Source of the DNA: Camellia lanceoleosa
Taxonomy: Eukaryota > Streptophyta > Magnoliopsida > Ericales > Theaceae
Direction: 5' to 3'
Length of the DNA: 64,000 bases
Assembly (NCBI GenBank): GCA_025200525.1
Contig: CM045770.1
Coordinates: forward strand, 119,761,429 to 119,825,428
Shown: piece by piece, positions 1-11,100 of the stretch
How the letters are laid out: each line of letters starts with the position of its first letter
Numbering within the stretch: position 1 is the first letter of the stretch
Notes under the pieces: generated by a model
Database searches by the model: none
Told to the model about the DNA's origin: nothing
Seen by the model: the letters and a program-made list of their open reading frames with translations, nothing else
Translations under genes and position numbers: made by a program

Positions 1-159
1 AGACATTAACTACATAAAATTAACTAAGAAACGTTACATGCATTTAAATTTTTACTGAAAGCATCTCTCTCAAAATATCATTGGATATCCTTGTATTAAT
101 TTTTTTTTACAACCAATTATATTTTCTCTCTCAAAACATCATTAGTGATTATTTGATAA

Positions 160-561
160 GGCAGTGGCTTTGGTCCAGTCTAAGATCAGACTGGACCGTG
201 CTGTTGGGCCCGTGAGGGCTCACCACGGTCCCGTTTTGATAATCCGAACCGTTCAATGTGTATAACTCGTCTAGTACTATATGCCTGTAAAAAATCACAT
301 TGATCGGATATCGATAGCTATGTGAACAAAACAGTTTTTTATCAACCGTTAATTTTTTCACCGTCCATTTTTTTTTATACAAAACTGATTTGATCACATA
401 ACTATTGACATCCGATTAACGTGATTTTTTACAGGCATATAGTACTTGACGAGTTCTACACATTAAACGGTTTGAATTATCAAAACAGGTCCAAAAAATA
501 GATCCCATGAGCCGGACTGGATGGGCCCAGTCTTGATCTCAACTTGAGACAAGCTGGACCC
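160..561. mobile_element. MULE-type foldback MITE with 9-bp target-site duplication
   Basis: A 402-bp palindromic element. Its two halves are inverted copies around roughly position 350 (for example 'gtactatatgcctgtaaaaaatcac' is mirrored at 421-450). It is bounded by identical 9-bp direct repeats ATTTGATAA at 151-159 and 562-570. The paralogous segment at about 3,370 has a single uninterrupted ATTTGATAA, which is an empty-site control. A 9-bp duplication is characteristic of Mutator-like elements. A relative sits at 42,132-42,522. No coding capacity. Confidence 0.8.
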
Positions 562-839
562 ATTTGATAAATGCTAAATAAGTATATTGTTTTTCACATT
601 TTACGAAAAGATGCAAAACAAAAAATAAAGAAGTAATATAATCAAAAAAATAAAAAAGAATAAAAAATGTTCTATATTGGAACTTCCCAAACAACCCTCA
701 GTGTCCATACAATTATTTTTTAACTAATTGGAGAAAATTCTACCTTTTCACAAATAGTTGGTATTCGTGAGTAAAACTGCAAATCTTTTCTATGACATAT
801 TAATACGGAGATATTTTTCTCCCATTTATATTAAGTTGG

Positions 840-1182
840 AGGGTGTTGTTAGGCCTACGTAAACCTATTATGAAATCTACATCGATAATTTGAATTATTC
901 AATGTGTATGGCTCGTCAATTATTTTATTCTTATTGAAAATTAAGTTAATTAGATATCGATAGTCACTTAATTAAATCATATTTATATTAACAATAAATC
1001 TGATTTTAAAAATAAATTATTGGCACAAATATATTAATTTCATTCAAGTGGTTATCAATATCACATTAATGTAATTTTTTACAAGCATAAAATATTCGAT
1101 AAATCTTATATATCGAACGGTTCAAATCACTGTGATCTAATATATGTTTCGTGTTAGGCCTACGAAAGCCTAACATCACCCT
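840..1182. mobile_element. Foldback MITE, MULE-like, present in both direct-repeat copies
   Basis: A 343-bp element whose ends are inverted repeats (AGGGTGTTGTTAGGC at the left; the complement of the right end reads AGGGTGATGTTAGGC). Internally it is palindromic and shares 'ttcaatgtgta-ggctcgt' and 'gatatcgatag' blocks with the element at 160-561, so the two belong to one broader foldback family. Imperfect 8-9 bp direct repeats resembling TAGTTAG flank it, clearer in the paralogous copy at 3,638. It predates the segment duplication because both copies carry it. Confidence 0.6.
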
Positions 1183-2026
1183 ATAGTTAGTTTTCGCAAC
1201 GCTAAAGAAGTCTCCCTATTAATACAACATGAATTAGCCACAATAAAAAAATTTAAAAAAAAAATGAGATAACACCATACATATATAACAAGAAAAAATA
1301 TACAAGTTAAATTATGTCGTGTTTGGTAACATTTGTATTTATAATTTTTTATTCATATTTATAAAATGTTTAAATACTATAAATAAAAACTTGTTTAATT
1401 TATATTTTCAATCTCAAAAAGTTGTAAATACAAAAAAAATAAAAAATTAGATTCACTTTTTATTTTAATATATTTTTTTTTTCATTCCTTCTTCTTCCCA
1501 CCCTTTTGGAGCGCTACTTATTGCTCATCACCATTGGTTACCATTGCCAATGACCTCCTTTGCCAACCACACCTCTGACCACCACCTCCTTTATTTAACC
1601 ACCAACCATCTACCATCGCCGCCAACCATCTCCCATCGGTGGTAACTACTTTTTGTTCAAAATCACCTTTAACAACTACCTTAAGCAGACAACCATTCAC
1701 TGTTTTTGACCACCGACAATCACTTTTTGCTATCATTTCATGTGGTCATCAGTTATGAACCACCTCTAGCCACTGCCAACCACCTTCGACCACTACCTCC
1801 TACTACCAACAATCACCTCTGATCACCATTGCCAACCGTCAACATCCACTTCTAACACCTACTCATTTTCACTTATTTTCAAAGTAAAATTTTAAAATAT
1901 CTATATACTATACATGTTTTTTTGTTTTCATTTTTACAATAAACATGTTTAATGTTTTTATATACTAAGGCTATGTTTGGCATAAACTTTTTGGATTAAA
2001 ATAGCCAATAAAGACAAAATAGGAAT

Positions 2027-3186
2027 AAAAGTGATACTTTTCAATAGTTTAAGGGGTCTCTATGTAGATAACTCCTTTTTTTTCTTCTTTTTTTTTTTCC
2101 CCTGTATTTACATACCATCTACATTAGTTTCAATCATTTGAGTTTTACTAAAAAAGATATCAATGTAATTATGTCAAAAGTGTGAAATAAATTATATTTT
2201 TCTCAAACTTTAAGAGATGTGAGTGTAAATTACCCTAATTTTTTACCACAACCAATTAAGTACACAAATTTTACAAGTTTGTGATTGATTATTTTTTAAT
2301 AGGAGAAATTACACATCAGTGGTAATTTCATAAAACTATTACATATTTATGAAAAAATTATAATTATAATTATCAATATTTATAAAGTTTTTCATTTATT
2401 TATAATTATTTTTCAAAACCCCCACTAAACTGAATTTTCCCTTTTTAATATGATAAAATTAGATAATATGAATATTAACTTGTTTAATGAAAACTTAATT
2501 TTACAGTTTAATGTTACTTTGAATAATGGGTGCTATGTATAATTTATGTAATTTTGCCCAACTCAATAAAAAAAAGCATATAAAATAGAATTTCAAATTT
2601 AATATTTCATTAGAAATTATCTATTTTTTTGTCTGCTATTTTATAGTTAATTTAGTAAAAAATTATATGAAAAATTGTTGAGAAATTTATTTTTAGAGAG
2701 GTGTATGACATTAGGTCTAAGATTTTTATTTATTTTTTATTTGTAACGATATAATTAATGAAATTGTTTGGTAAAAATGACAAATTATTATTTTGAATGA
2801 TATTTTTTTTAAAAAAAATTTACGTACTACTGCCAAACTATGGGAAAAGACATTGGAGGTGGCTGACTATATAGGTTGTGGTAGTGGTGGTGATATGGAT
2901 AGATAGGTAGATTAAGGAGATAAATGGATGATATTGAATAGAGAAATGGACAAATAGTTGACATAAACATATAAGTGAAATAGTTGATAGATAAACAGAA
3001 AGGTAGGGGCTCTTTGAAATTGTTATTGTCCTCATGGACCCAAAAAAAAAATAGAACTAAAGGGTTTAAAAAAAATAAATTTATGACTCCAGTGATCAAA
3101 AACATAATCATAGAATTTAAAAAATAAAATTGAAACAATAAAATTAAAGTTAAAATTAAAATATTTTATTAAATAATTTAATTCAG
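2027..3186. other. AT-rich spacer between the two direct repeats, no gene seen
   Basis: About 1.16 kb of AT-rich sequence with homopolymer runs. The longest open frame (minus strand, 2,827-3,138) is Phe/Tyr/Ser-rich low-complexity translation without a recognisable domain. I see no gene, RNA or terminal repeats. Confidence 0.5.
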
Positions 3187-3637
3187 TAGACATTAACTAC
3201 ATAAAATTAACTAAGAAACGTTACATAAAATTAACTAAGAAACGTTACATGCATTTAAATTTTTACTAAAAGCATCTCTCTCAAAATATCATTGGATATC
3301 CTTGTATTAATTTTTTTTTTTACAACCAATTATATTTTGTCTCTCTCAAAATATCATTAGTGATTATTTGATAAATGCTAAATAAGTATATTTTTTTTAC
3401 TTTTTACGAAAAGATATAAAATAAAAAACAAAAAATTAATATAATAATAAAAAAAGATTAAAAAATGTTCTATATTGGAACTTCCCAAACAGCCCTCAGT
3501 GTCCATATAATTATTTTTTAACTAATTGGAGAAAATTCTACCTTTTGACATATAGATGGTATCCGTAAGTAAAACTACAAATCTCTTATATGACATATTA
3601 ATAGGGAGATATTTTTCTCCCGTCTATATCTAGTTAG

Positions 3638-3975
3638 AGGGTGTTGTTGGGCCTTTGTAAGCCTATCATAAAGTCCACATCTATAATTTGAACTGTTCAA
3701 TGTGTATGGCTCGTTAATTATTTCATTCCTATTGAACATTAAGTTAATCAGATATCGATAGTCATTTAATTAAATCATATTTGTATTAACAATAAGTATG
3801 ATTTTAAAAATAAATTATTGGCACAAATGTGTTTCATTCAAGTGGTTATCAATATCACATTAATTTAATTTTTTACAAGTATAAAATATTCGATAAATCT
3901 TATATATTGAACAGTTCAAATCACTGCAATCCGATATGTGTTTCGTGGTAGGCCCACGGATGCCTAACATCACCT
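3638..3975. mobile_element. Foldback MITE, second copy of the 840-1,182 element
   Basis: Same element as at 840-1,182, carried along by the segment duplication. The left end is AGGGTGTTGTTGGGC and the right end mirrors it. Flanks TCTAGTTAG (left) and TGTAGTTAG (right) match at 8 of 9 positions, consistent with a degraded 9-bp target-site duplication of a Mutator-like element. Confidence 0.6.
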
Positions 3976-4621
3976 TGTAGTTAGTTTTCCCCACTGTAAA
4001 GAAATCTCCCTATTAATACAACATGAGTTAGCCACAATAAAAAATAAAAAATAAAAATGAGATAACACCATACATATATAACAAGAAAAAATAAACAAGT
4101 TAAATTATGTCGTGTTTGGTAACGTTTGAATTTATAATTATTTATTTATATTTATAAAAATTTTAAATACTATAAATAAAAACTTGTTTAATTTATATTT
4201 TCAATCTCAAAAAGTTGTAAATACAAAAAATAAAATAAAATAAAATAAAAAATTGGATTCACTTTTTGTTTAATATTTTTTTTTATTCCTTCTTCCCACC
4301 CTTTTGGACCGCTACTTATTGCTCATCACCATCGGTTACCATTACCAATGACCTCCTTTGCCAACCACACCTCCGGCCACCATCTCCTTTATTTAACCAC
4401 GAACCATCTGCCATCGCCACCAACCATCTGCCATAGGTGGTAACCACCTTTTGTTCAGAATCACCTTTAACAACTACCTTAAGCGGACAATCATTCACCG
4501 TTTTTGACCACCGACAATCACTTTTTGCTATCATTTCATGTGGTCATCAGTTATCAACCACCTCTAGCCACTACTAACCACCTTCAACCACTACCTCCTA
4601 CGACCAACAATCACTTCTGAT

Positions 4622-5519
4622 TAGGGGTGAGCAGCGGATATACCGATCCGTCAAAACTGACTAAACCGAACCAATCCACCGCATTTTGGACGGATGCGTG
4701 ATGACGAGCGGACAATTGTGGATTGATTTTCTCCAATCCGCCAATCTGACGGACGAATGACGGATTTGAGATTCCTTTGGCCGCAACCGAACTGCTAAAT
4801 CGCGAGCACCCCTAGTAATTTATAAGACTTTGAGTTTTCAGTTTGTTTAAATATTCTGTTTATGTTTTCAATTAAAAAAGAATTTAAATATTCTATTAAA
4901 AAAAAATTTCAACTTGAATATATTTTTTTAATTGAAAAAATAAATGCATTATTTATCTATATTTTTTGGTTTTTAAATCTATTTCTAAAAATAAAAAATA
5001 AAAAATATGATATATGCTGGTTGATTTTTGTTTTCAAAAACAGATATAGATGTAACAATACAAAGACATACAATCTCTAGTACTACTCTGTTCATAGTTT
5101 TGATGGTTTGAATTGTTTTTATATTTTAAGAATCACAAATTGTAATACTTTATGTAGATGAGGCATGCTGTGATTGTAGTATGTGGATGAGGCATGCAGT
5201 GATTGTGATATTCTAAAGTTTCAAACTTTCTTACTTTGGATGAAGCATGCAATGATTGTAATATTTTTTTAAGTCATTAACTGTAATACTTTCTTCTTCT
5301 TCTTTTTTGAGAAAGTGCACAAGTTGAATTATATTGAAAATTTATAAAATTTTAAACCGCTAAACCGATTCGCATCCATCCGCCAAACTGCCAAACCGCT
5401 CAATCCACATCCTCCGGATTGGTGGACGGATACGGATTGATTTTCTCCAATTCGCCAATTTGGCGGACGGATAGCGAATTGGAGGTTCCGTGGCCACAAC
5501 CGATCCGCGCTCACCCCTA
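4622..5519. mobile_element. Non-autonomous hAT-type element, 898 bp
   Basis: Inserted in copy 2 of the direct repeat; copy 1 has the empty site near 1,820. The ends are inverted repeats: TAGGGGTGAGC at the left, and the complement of the right end also reads TAGGGGTGAGC followed by GCGGAT. Eight-base direct repeats CTTCTGAT (4,614-4,621) and CTTCTAAT (5,520-5,527) flank it with one mismatch. An 8-bp duplication with this kind of terminus fits the hAT superfamily. Subterminal blocks near 4,720-4,790 and 5,430-5,505 are direct repeats of one another ('gattgattttctccaat'), and three diverged 'gatgaggcatgc-gtgattgt' units lie at 5,155-5,260. No transposase is encoded. Confidence 0.82.
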
Positions 5520-5730
5520 CTTCTAATCACCATTGCCAACCGTCAACATCCACCTCTAGCAACTACTCATTTTCACTTATTTTCAAAGTAAAATTTTAAA
5601 ATATCTATATACTATACATGTTTTTGTTTTCATTTTTACAATAAACATGTTTAATGTTTTTATATACTAAGGCTATGTTTGGCATGAACTTTTTGGATTA
5701 AAATAGCCAACAAAGACAAAAATAGGTTAA

Positions 5731-6080
5731 AAAGTTAATAAGACAAAATATCTGATCTAAATCATAATTATTTTATTTTTTTTCTTACAAAAGTCAAAAA
5801 AAGTCAAAAGACTCATCCCATAGGAGATTTTTTAATTCCAGATAATCAAAAAGTTAAAAAATCAACTCACATCTGAAATAAAAGCTAAATATAATAAACG
5901 GTAAATGTTGCCAAATAATACTTTAACGTTAAATTTTTATTTTTTTATTTTTTTATTTTTTATACGAATGCAAAATAACACGACCATAACATATTTTTAA
6001 TACTAAAAATTAAATTCACACAATTTAAATATTAAAATCCAACATATCATAAATTTCATATTGTGAAGATAAAAAATATA
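5731..6080. other. AT-rich intergenic sequence, nothing recognised
   Basis: Homopolymer-rich non-coding DNA with no terminal repeats or coding frames that I can defend. Confidence 0.5.
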
Positions 6081-6365
6081 CTCTCTCCATCTCAAAATAA
6101 TAGTCATTTTTCGAAAAATTTAACTTTTTTTTTATAATACAATTATTGCACTTTAGAAATATTAATTTTTTAAAATTACCCTTTGATAATATATTTTTTT
6201 AGAAATATCAATTGTCATAATTATACTTTTTGTATTGTTAATAAATTTAAAAGAAAGATAAAATAGGAAATTCATATTATTTTATTCCTTAACTTTTAAA
6301 AAAAGACTAATATTTTGGGATAATAAAAAATAAAATAAGAGATTAATATTTTGAGATAGAGAGAG
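6081..6365. mobile_element. Stowaway-like (Tc1/mariner) MITE
   Basis: A 285-bp AT-rich element with inverted termini CTCTCTCCATCTCAAAATA and, at the right end, TATTTTGAGATAGAGAGAG, flanked on both sides by TA. The terminus resembles the plant Stowaway consensus CTCCCTCCGTCCCA, and TA target duplication is the Tc1/mariner hallmark. No coding capacity. Confidence 0.8.
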
Positions 6366-6422
6366 TAATTGAAACAAACTAATATCAAACAAAAAAAATC
6401 TAAATTACAAAAACTGGAGAGA

Positions 6423-6426
<4 letters not shown>

Positions 6427-6457
<31 letters not shown>

Positions 6458-6787
6458 TTTTTTTGTTACAGGATAATCCTCCTACTCTTCCACAGGTCCA
6501 GGGCAGCGCTCCTTGTAGAGATCACCAAAGTATCCTGTTGTCCGTTCCAAGATAAGAGACTATAACTTAAGAACTTGCCCCGACCTCCCAAGACAAGCTC
6601 CGCTTAAGTCAGGACTCGAGCAGTGGGGGAGTATTGGGTCCACACCAAGTGTTGTAGTAGCAACAACTTGAAGCTAACTTCCTAACCAACTACCCTATGC
6701 CTAAGAGGTTGGCCCAAGGGGTTTTGAACTTGTGACCTAGGGCCTCAACGCCCAAACCTTTACCAAGTTGTCAAACACCCTTGGGTT
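6427..6787 (-). mobile_element. tRNA-derived SINE with poly-A tail
   Basis: Read on the minus strand, the element begins near 6,787 with an A-box-like 'ttggtaaaggtttggg', followed by a B-box-like 'ggtcacaagttcaaaacccc' about 40 bases on, and ends in a long A-rich tail (seen on the plus strand as the T tract 6,427-6,464). It is markedly richer in G+C than its surroundings. Nine-base direct repeats GAGAGATTC (6,417-6,425) and GAGAGAATC (6,788-6,796) flank it with one mismatch. The RNA polymerase III promoter layout plus tail plus target duplication is typical of plant SINEs; which family is not determinable here. Confidence 0.7.
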
Positions 6788-6796
6788 GAGAGAATC

Positions 6797-7222
6797 ATAT
6801 TAGGCCTTGTCTAATTTTAATTTTTCCCTTTTACTTTCAGAGGTGGATTTTCTCTGATCAAAAATCCAGATTCGAGGAGGTTACTTAGACTGGTGAAATT
6901 TATTATGAGTCTCATTTTAATAATTCATATTATTTATTTTATCGGATACTTCTTGCATTTTATTTATAAAAAAATTAGTTTCATCTGATTACTGTAACTT
7001 GTTTAATTTATTATTTTTATCATCATAAAAAATGTATGATTCATTTTTCGAAAATACAATTGTCATTCATATTTTTAGTGAAAAATATAATAAATTATAA
7101 TTAGGGAGACTTATTTATAAGTCATTTTTCAAACACTTATGGTAGGTTAAGTTATGTGTAGTTTCTTATAGAGTCTCAAGTCCTATTAAGATAAGAATGT
7201 ATTTCACAAGATCCTACATAAT
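6797..7222. other. Intergenic sequence, nothing recognised
   Basis: AT-rich non-coding sequence between the SINE and the next repeat; no open frame or terminal repeat worth calling. Confidence 0.45.
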
Positions 7223-7550
7223 GCCGTTTTGGGAACCAAAATAAAAAGCCACGTTTTTGTCAAAATGTCCAAAAACGTAAGTGGTAAAAACGCAACAAAA
7301 TTGGTATGGAAAGTGCTAAAAATGCAAGTGTGAAATTACAAATTGCGACCTATGACAAAAAACTAAAAAAATAAAATTCTTATGTTGGGTAAAGATATTT
7401 TGGTCATTTTAATTTGATTTGACACCATAAACAAATATTAAACTAAAAAGCCAAAAACTAATTTTTTACCAACTTCCCAAATCACTTTTCAAAAAGCTAA
7501 AAAGTTTGGTAAAAAGCCAAAAGTCAGCTTTTTACCAATTTTCCAAAACA
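7223..7550. mobile_element. TIR-type MITE, inverted relative of 23,778-24,112
   Basis: About 330 bp beginning 'gccgttttgggaacc' and ending 'ccaattttccaaaacac'. Its reverse complement aligns along its length with 23,778-24,112, including the 'aaaaagccacgttttt-gtc-aaaatgtcc' block and the 'gaccaaaataccc'-like centre. Ends are imperfect inverted repeats around GTTTTGG. No coding capacity; superfamily not assigned. Confidence 0.6.
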
Positions 7551-7555
7551 CTCTA

Positions 7556-7847
7556 TAAACGTAACGTGACGTGACATTTATATAAACGTAACGTAACATG
7601 ACACCTATATAAATGTAACGTAACGTGACACATACATAAACGTAACGTGACACCTACATAAACGTAATGTGCCACGTTACGTTTCGCAAACTTAATGAGT
7701 TATTATTTTTTTTAAATTGAATGTAAAAATGTTGCTGGTTTATGTTGGTGTCACGTTACGTTTCATATAAATATGATCTATGACAACATTCAATTTCCTA
7801 TATATAGGACAAGAAATTGAATGTTGTCATAGATCATAGGTGTCATG
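7556..7847. repeat. TAACGT-rich tandem and palindromic repeat, left part
   Basis: Tandem variants of 'aaacgtaacgtgacacctacat' run from 7,556 to about 7,685. A palindrome follows at 7,771-7,838 whose arms read 'atgatctatgacaacattcaatttc' and its complement around 'ctatatatagg'. The same modules in opposite orientation resume after the copia element at 11,634, so the copia insertion splits one larger foldback or satellite-like repeat. Confidence 0.7.
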
Positions 7848-8062
7848 TGATAAGGACTCCCCTGCTGCTGGTGATACACCAGAGCAGAGAGCTACATGTG
7901 TTCATTCATCAAGTTGTAGTTAGTTAGAGTTAAGCTTGTAAACTGTAAACTCACTTTAGTTAGTTTCACCATGGTATGGTTAACAGTTATAACCGACTCT
8001 TTGTAACCGACTCTATTAAAGAGATTCATTGTATTCTTGAATGATAAGTTGAGTTGTATTGA
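7848..8062 (+). repeat. 5' LTR of the copia element
   Basis: Starts TGATAAGGACTCC and runs to just before the PBS spacer. It matches the 3' LTR at 11,393-11,633 across the shared part, but lacks that copy's roughly 37-bp internal duplication containing 'caccagagcagagagctac'. The right boundary is an estimate based on the spacer shared with the second copia element. Confidence 0.7.
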
Positions 8063-8072
8063 AACTTCTTTA

Positions 8073-8084
8073 TGGTATCAGAGC
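8073..8084 (+). other. Primer-binding site, initiator Met-tRNA
   Basis: TGGTATCAGAGC, complementary to the 3' end of plant initiator methionine tRNA, the usual minus-strand primer site of copia elements. It lies about 10 bases past the estimated LTR end. Confidence 0.9.
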
Positions 8085-8115
8085 TCTGTGTTCCACCGAG
8101 CTTATAGATCCTTCA

Positions 8116-11100
8116 ATGGCTTCTACGCCATCTTCTTCCTTTCAACTTCCTTCAAATCTATCTTTTCTAATTGCAAATCTTAATTCTTTTGTTACAGTCA
8201 AATTAGATAGTAATAACTTCATCGTTTGGAAGAACCAATGGCACAATATCTTACGAGCTACTAACTTGCTTTCATACATCGATGGCTCCATTGCTTCACC
8301 ATCAGATGTTCCCAAAGATGTTGCTGGTATAGATGTTCTTAATCTAGATCTTCATCAATGGCAGATTATAAATGCACATTTGTTAAGCTGTGTTACTGCA
8401 ACTCTGTCTTCTTCAATCTTTACTTCTATGTGTCAATTCAAGACCAGTCATGAAGTATGGAGTACGCTTGAGAAGAGATTTACTTCTCTTTCACACTCTC
8501 ATATTCATCAGCTTAAAAACAAGCTCCATAGTGTTGTCAAAGCTTCGAATTTAATGGAAGATTACTTGTCACAGATCAACGTGATTGCTGATCAGTTGTC
8601 CCTTGCTGGTTCGGCAATAGATGATGAAGATTTTGTTCTCTTGACACTTAATGGCCTTCCATCAAAATATAATGCTTTTAAGACTACAATTCATGCTAGA
8701 TCTGAATCAGTGTCCATGGAAGTTCTGTCATCACTCTTGTGTTCAGAGGCCATTCATGTAGAAAGTGCAGCCAAAGTTTTGTTTGATCTTCATGTTGCCT
8801 ATGCTGCTCCATCTGGTTCCCAGTCTCATATGAAGTTTTTTTCTTATAATTCCTCTGGATCTCAGGGTTATAGTCAAGGATATAATCGAGGCTTTTATAG
8901 AGGTCGATCTTCTTCTCAGAAAAACACCAGAGGAGGTCGTTTTGGATCTGATACTGTGACTTGCCAGATTTGTGGAAAATTCAATCACACTGCTCTCAAT
9001 TGTTGGTATCGCATGGATTCTTCGTATCAAGCTGCTAATTCTAAATCTTTCCTTGGTTCACCTGCTTCTTCTGAGTTTCAGAACAAGGCATATGTTGCAT
9101 CTGCTGCAAATTCCTCCGATAATTGGTTTCTAGATTCAGCTGCTACCAGTCATGTTACTTATGATCTTCAGAATCTCAATCTTTATCAACCTTATTCAGG
9201 AAATGAGCAAGTGCTAGTTGGTGATGGAAATTCTCTTCCTATTCATCATAAGGGTAAAGAAATTCTCCCTACACCTTCTCATTCATTTACTCTTAATAAT
9301 CTTCTTCATGTCCCTCAAATCTCCTCAAATTTAGTTTCTGTTCATCAGCTTATTTCTGATAACAATTGCACTGTGACATTTGACGCTGATACTTTTGTGA
9401 TTCAGGACAAGACTAGTAAAGCTGTCTTGTACAAAGGATCTCACTCTGATGGCATGTATCAATTTCCTAGTTTCTATCCTCTCATCTCATCTCATCAAGC
9501 TTGTGTTACGGCTCTTAGTGCTCTTGAGGATTGGCATTCTCGACTAGGACATCCATCCTTATAGAAGCTTCAAATTCTCTGTAATAAATTTCATTTGTCT
9601 AAATATGTTAATAAGTCCTCTTCATTGTGTAAGCATTGCTCTGTTGCTAAGAGCCATAGACTTCCCTTCAGTCTTTCTACTACATCTGTAAATCAACCTC
9701 TTGCACTTATTCACAGTGATGTATGGGGACCTTTCACTTCTGAATCTTCTTCTACTAGTTACAAATATTATGTATTGTTTGTTGATGATTTCAGTAGGTT
9801 TACTTGGTTGTTTCCTTTACACTATAAAAGTGAAGTGTTTTCCAAGTTTATTGCTTTCAAATAGTTTGTGGAAAATCAATTTGATATCTCAAAATTTTAC
9901 GAACTGATAATGGTTTTGAATTTCTTAGCAATGAGTTTCAGAAATTTTTAACGGCTCATGGTATAGATCATCAACTAAGTTGTCCTTATACTCCACCTCA
10001 AAATGGTGTTGCCGAGCGCAAACACAGAGATGTCATAGAGACATCTATAGCTCTTTTTCACCACTCTCATGTGCTTTTATCATATTGGTTTGATGCCGTT
10101 GCTACTGCTGTCTTTCTAATCAATAGGTTGCCTAGTTCTAAGCTTCAAGATCTTACTCCTTTTGAGAAACTGTTTCATCACTCTCCTGACTTCTCTTTTC
10201 TTCGCACCTTTGGTTGTCTTTGTTTTCCTTGGCTCAAGCCTTATTCCCCTCACAAACTTCATCCCAAGTCTATTCCTTGTGTTTTCTTAGGTTATATTCC
10301 TTCTACTAAAGGCTATCGTTATCTTGATCCTATCACAGGTAAGATATACATTTTTCGTCATGTAGTTTTCCATGAGGCCACCTTCCCTTTTTCTACCATC
10401 TCTTTTTCTCCACAGTCCTCTTCGGACCACTTGAGGTTTTTCTTTTGGTCTTCAGCTTTGTCTCCTACTGCTGGCTCTGCCTCATGTTCTGTTCCTACTG
10501 GTATTACATATCCTGCATCTTCTGTCCCTACTTCTGCACCTCCATATTCTGTTCCTCCTGCCTCTACTGCTATACCCACTACTGCACCTACTGCTCTACC
10601 CACTGCTGCTTCTAGTGTTGCACTTCCTTCTCCTACTGTTGCCCTTATTGTTGCACCTTCTCCTGTTCTTCCTTCCTTCTCATTATCTTTTGGTTATTTG
10701 GTTGTTGATCTTCAGCCTTACTCCCTTCCTCTAGCACCTTCTAACACCCATCCTATGACCACCAGGTCCAAATCTGTTTCTTCTCACTTCCAGTCTCAGT
10801 CTCATTTGTTATCTGCTGTTATTATCTCTGACCATATTGAGCCTTCTTCCTACCAAGCTACTGCTCTTTTTACGGCATGGTCTTAGGCTATGCTTGAGGA
10901 GTATCAAGCTCTTCACCGGCAATCCACTTGGACTTTAGTTCCTTTGCCACCGGGTAAACAGGCTATTGGTTCTAAATGGGTTTTTCGCCTTAAAAAGAAC
11001 TCTGATGGTTCTATAGCTCACTACAAAGCTCGCCTTGACTTATATGCCTTTTCTAACTCCGATTGGGCTGGCTCTATTGTTGATCGTCGCTCTACTACAA

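Larger units (their letters stand above)
1..2026. repeat. Direct repeat, copy 1 of an AT-rich duplicated segment
   Basis: This segment matches 3,187-5,730 in the same orientation: both start with the same 'agacattaactac' sequence, share a CCA-rich low-complexity tract (about 1,500-1,860 here) and lose similarity just after 'ttttggattaaaatagcc'. The window begins inside it, so its true left end is unseen. The CCA-rich tract gives a 72-codon open frame on the minus strand in both copies, but it looks like simple-sequence composition rather than a gene. Copy 1 carries a foldback element at 160-561 that copy 2 lacks; copy 2 carries a hAT-like element that copy 1 lacks. The pair could be LTRs of a non-autonomous element, but I see no primer-binding site in the spacer, so duplication is the safer reading. 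Confidence 0.75.
3187..5730. repeat. Direct repeat, copy 2 of the AT-rich duplicated segment
   Basis: Second copy of 1-2,026. It starts with the same sequence but carries a 23-bp tandem duplication of 'aaattaactaagaaacgttacat' near 3,200-3,250. It keeps the foldback element (3,638-3,975) and the CCA-rich tract (about 4,290-4,620), and is interrupted by a hAT-type insertion at 4,622-5,519. Divergence from copy 1 is visibly several per cent plus indels, so this duplication is much older than the 18-kb one elsewhere in the window. Confidence 0.75.

Noticed and set aside
1518..1736. 72-codon minus-strand frame repeated at 4,316-4,534
   Set aside because: The translation is Trp/Gly/Val-rich low complexity from a CCA/CCACC-rich tract. 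Divergence between the copies shows no clear coding bias that I can judge.
6427..6787. Functional tRNA gene
   Set aside because: A- and B-box-like motifs are present, but no cloverleaf can be drawn, and the poly-A tail with flanking duplication indicates a SINE.
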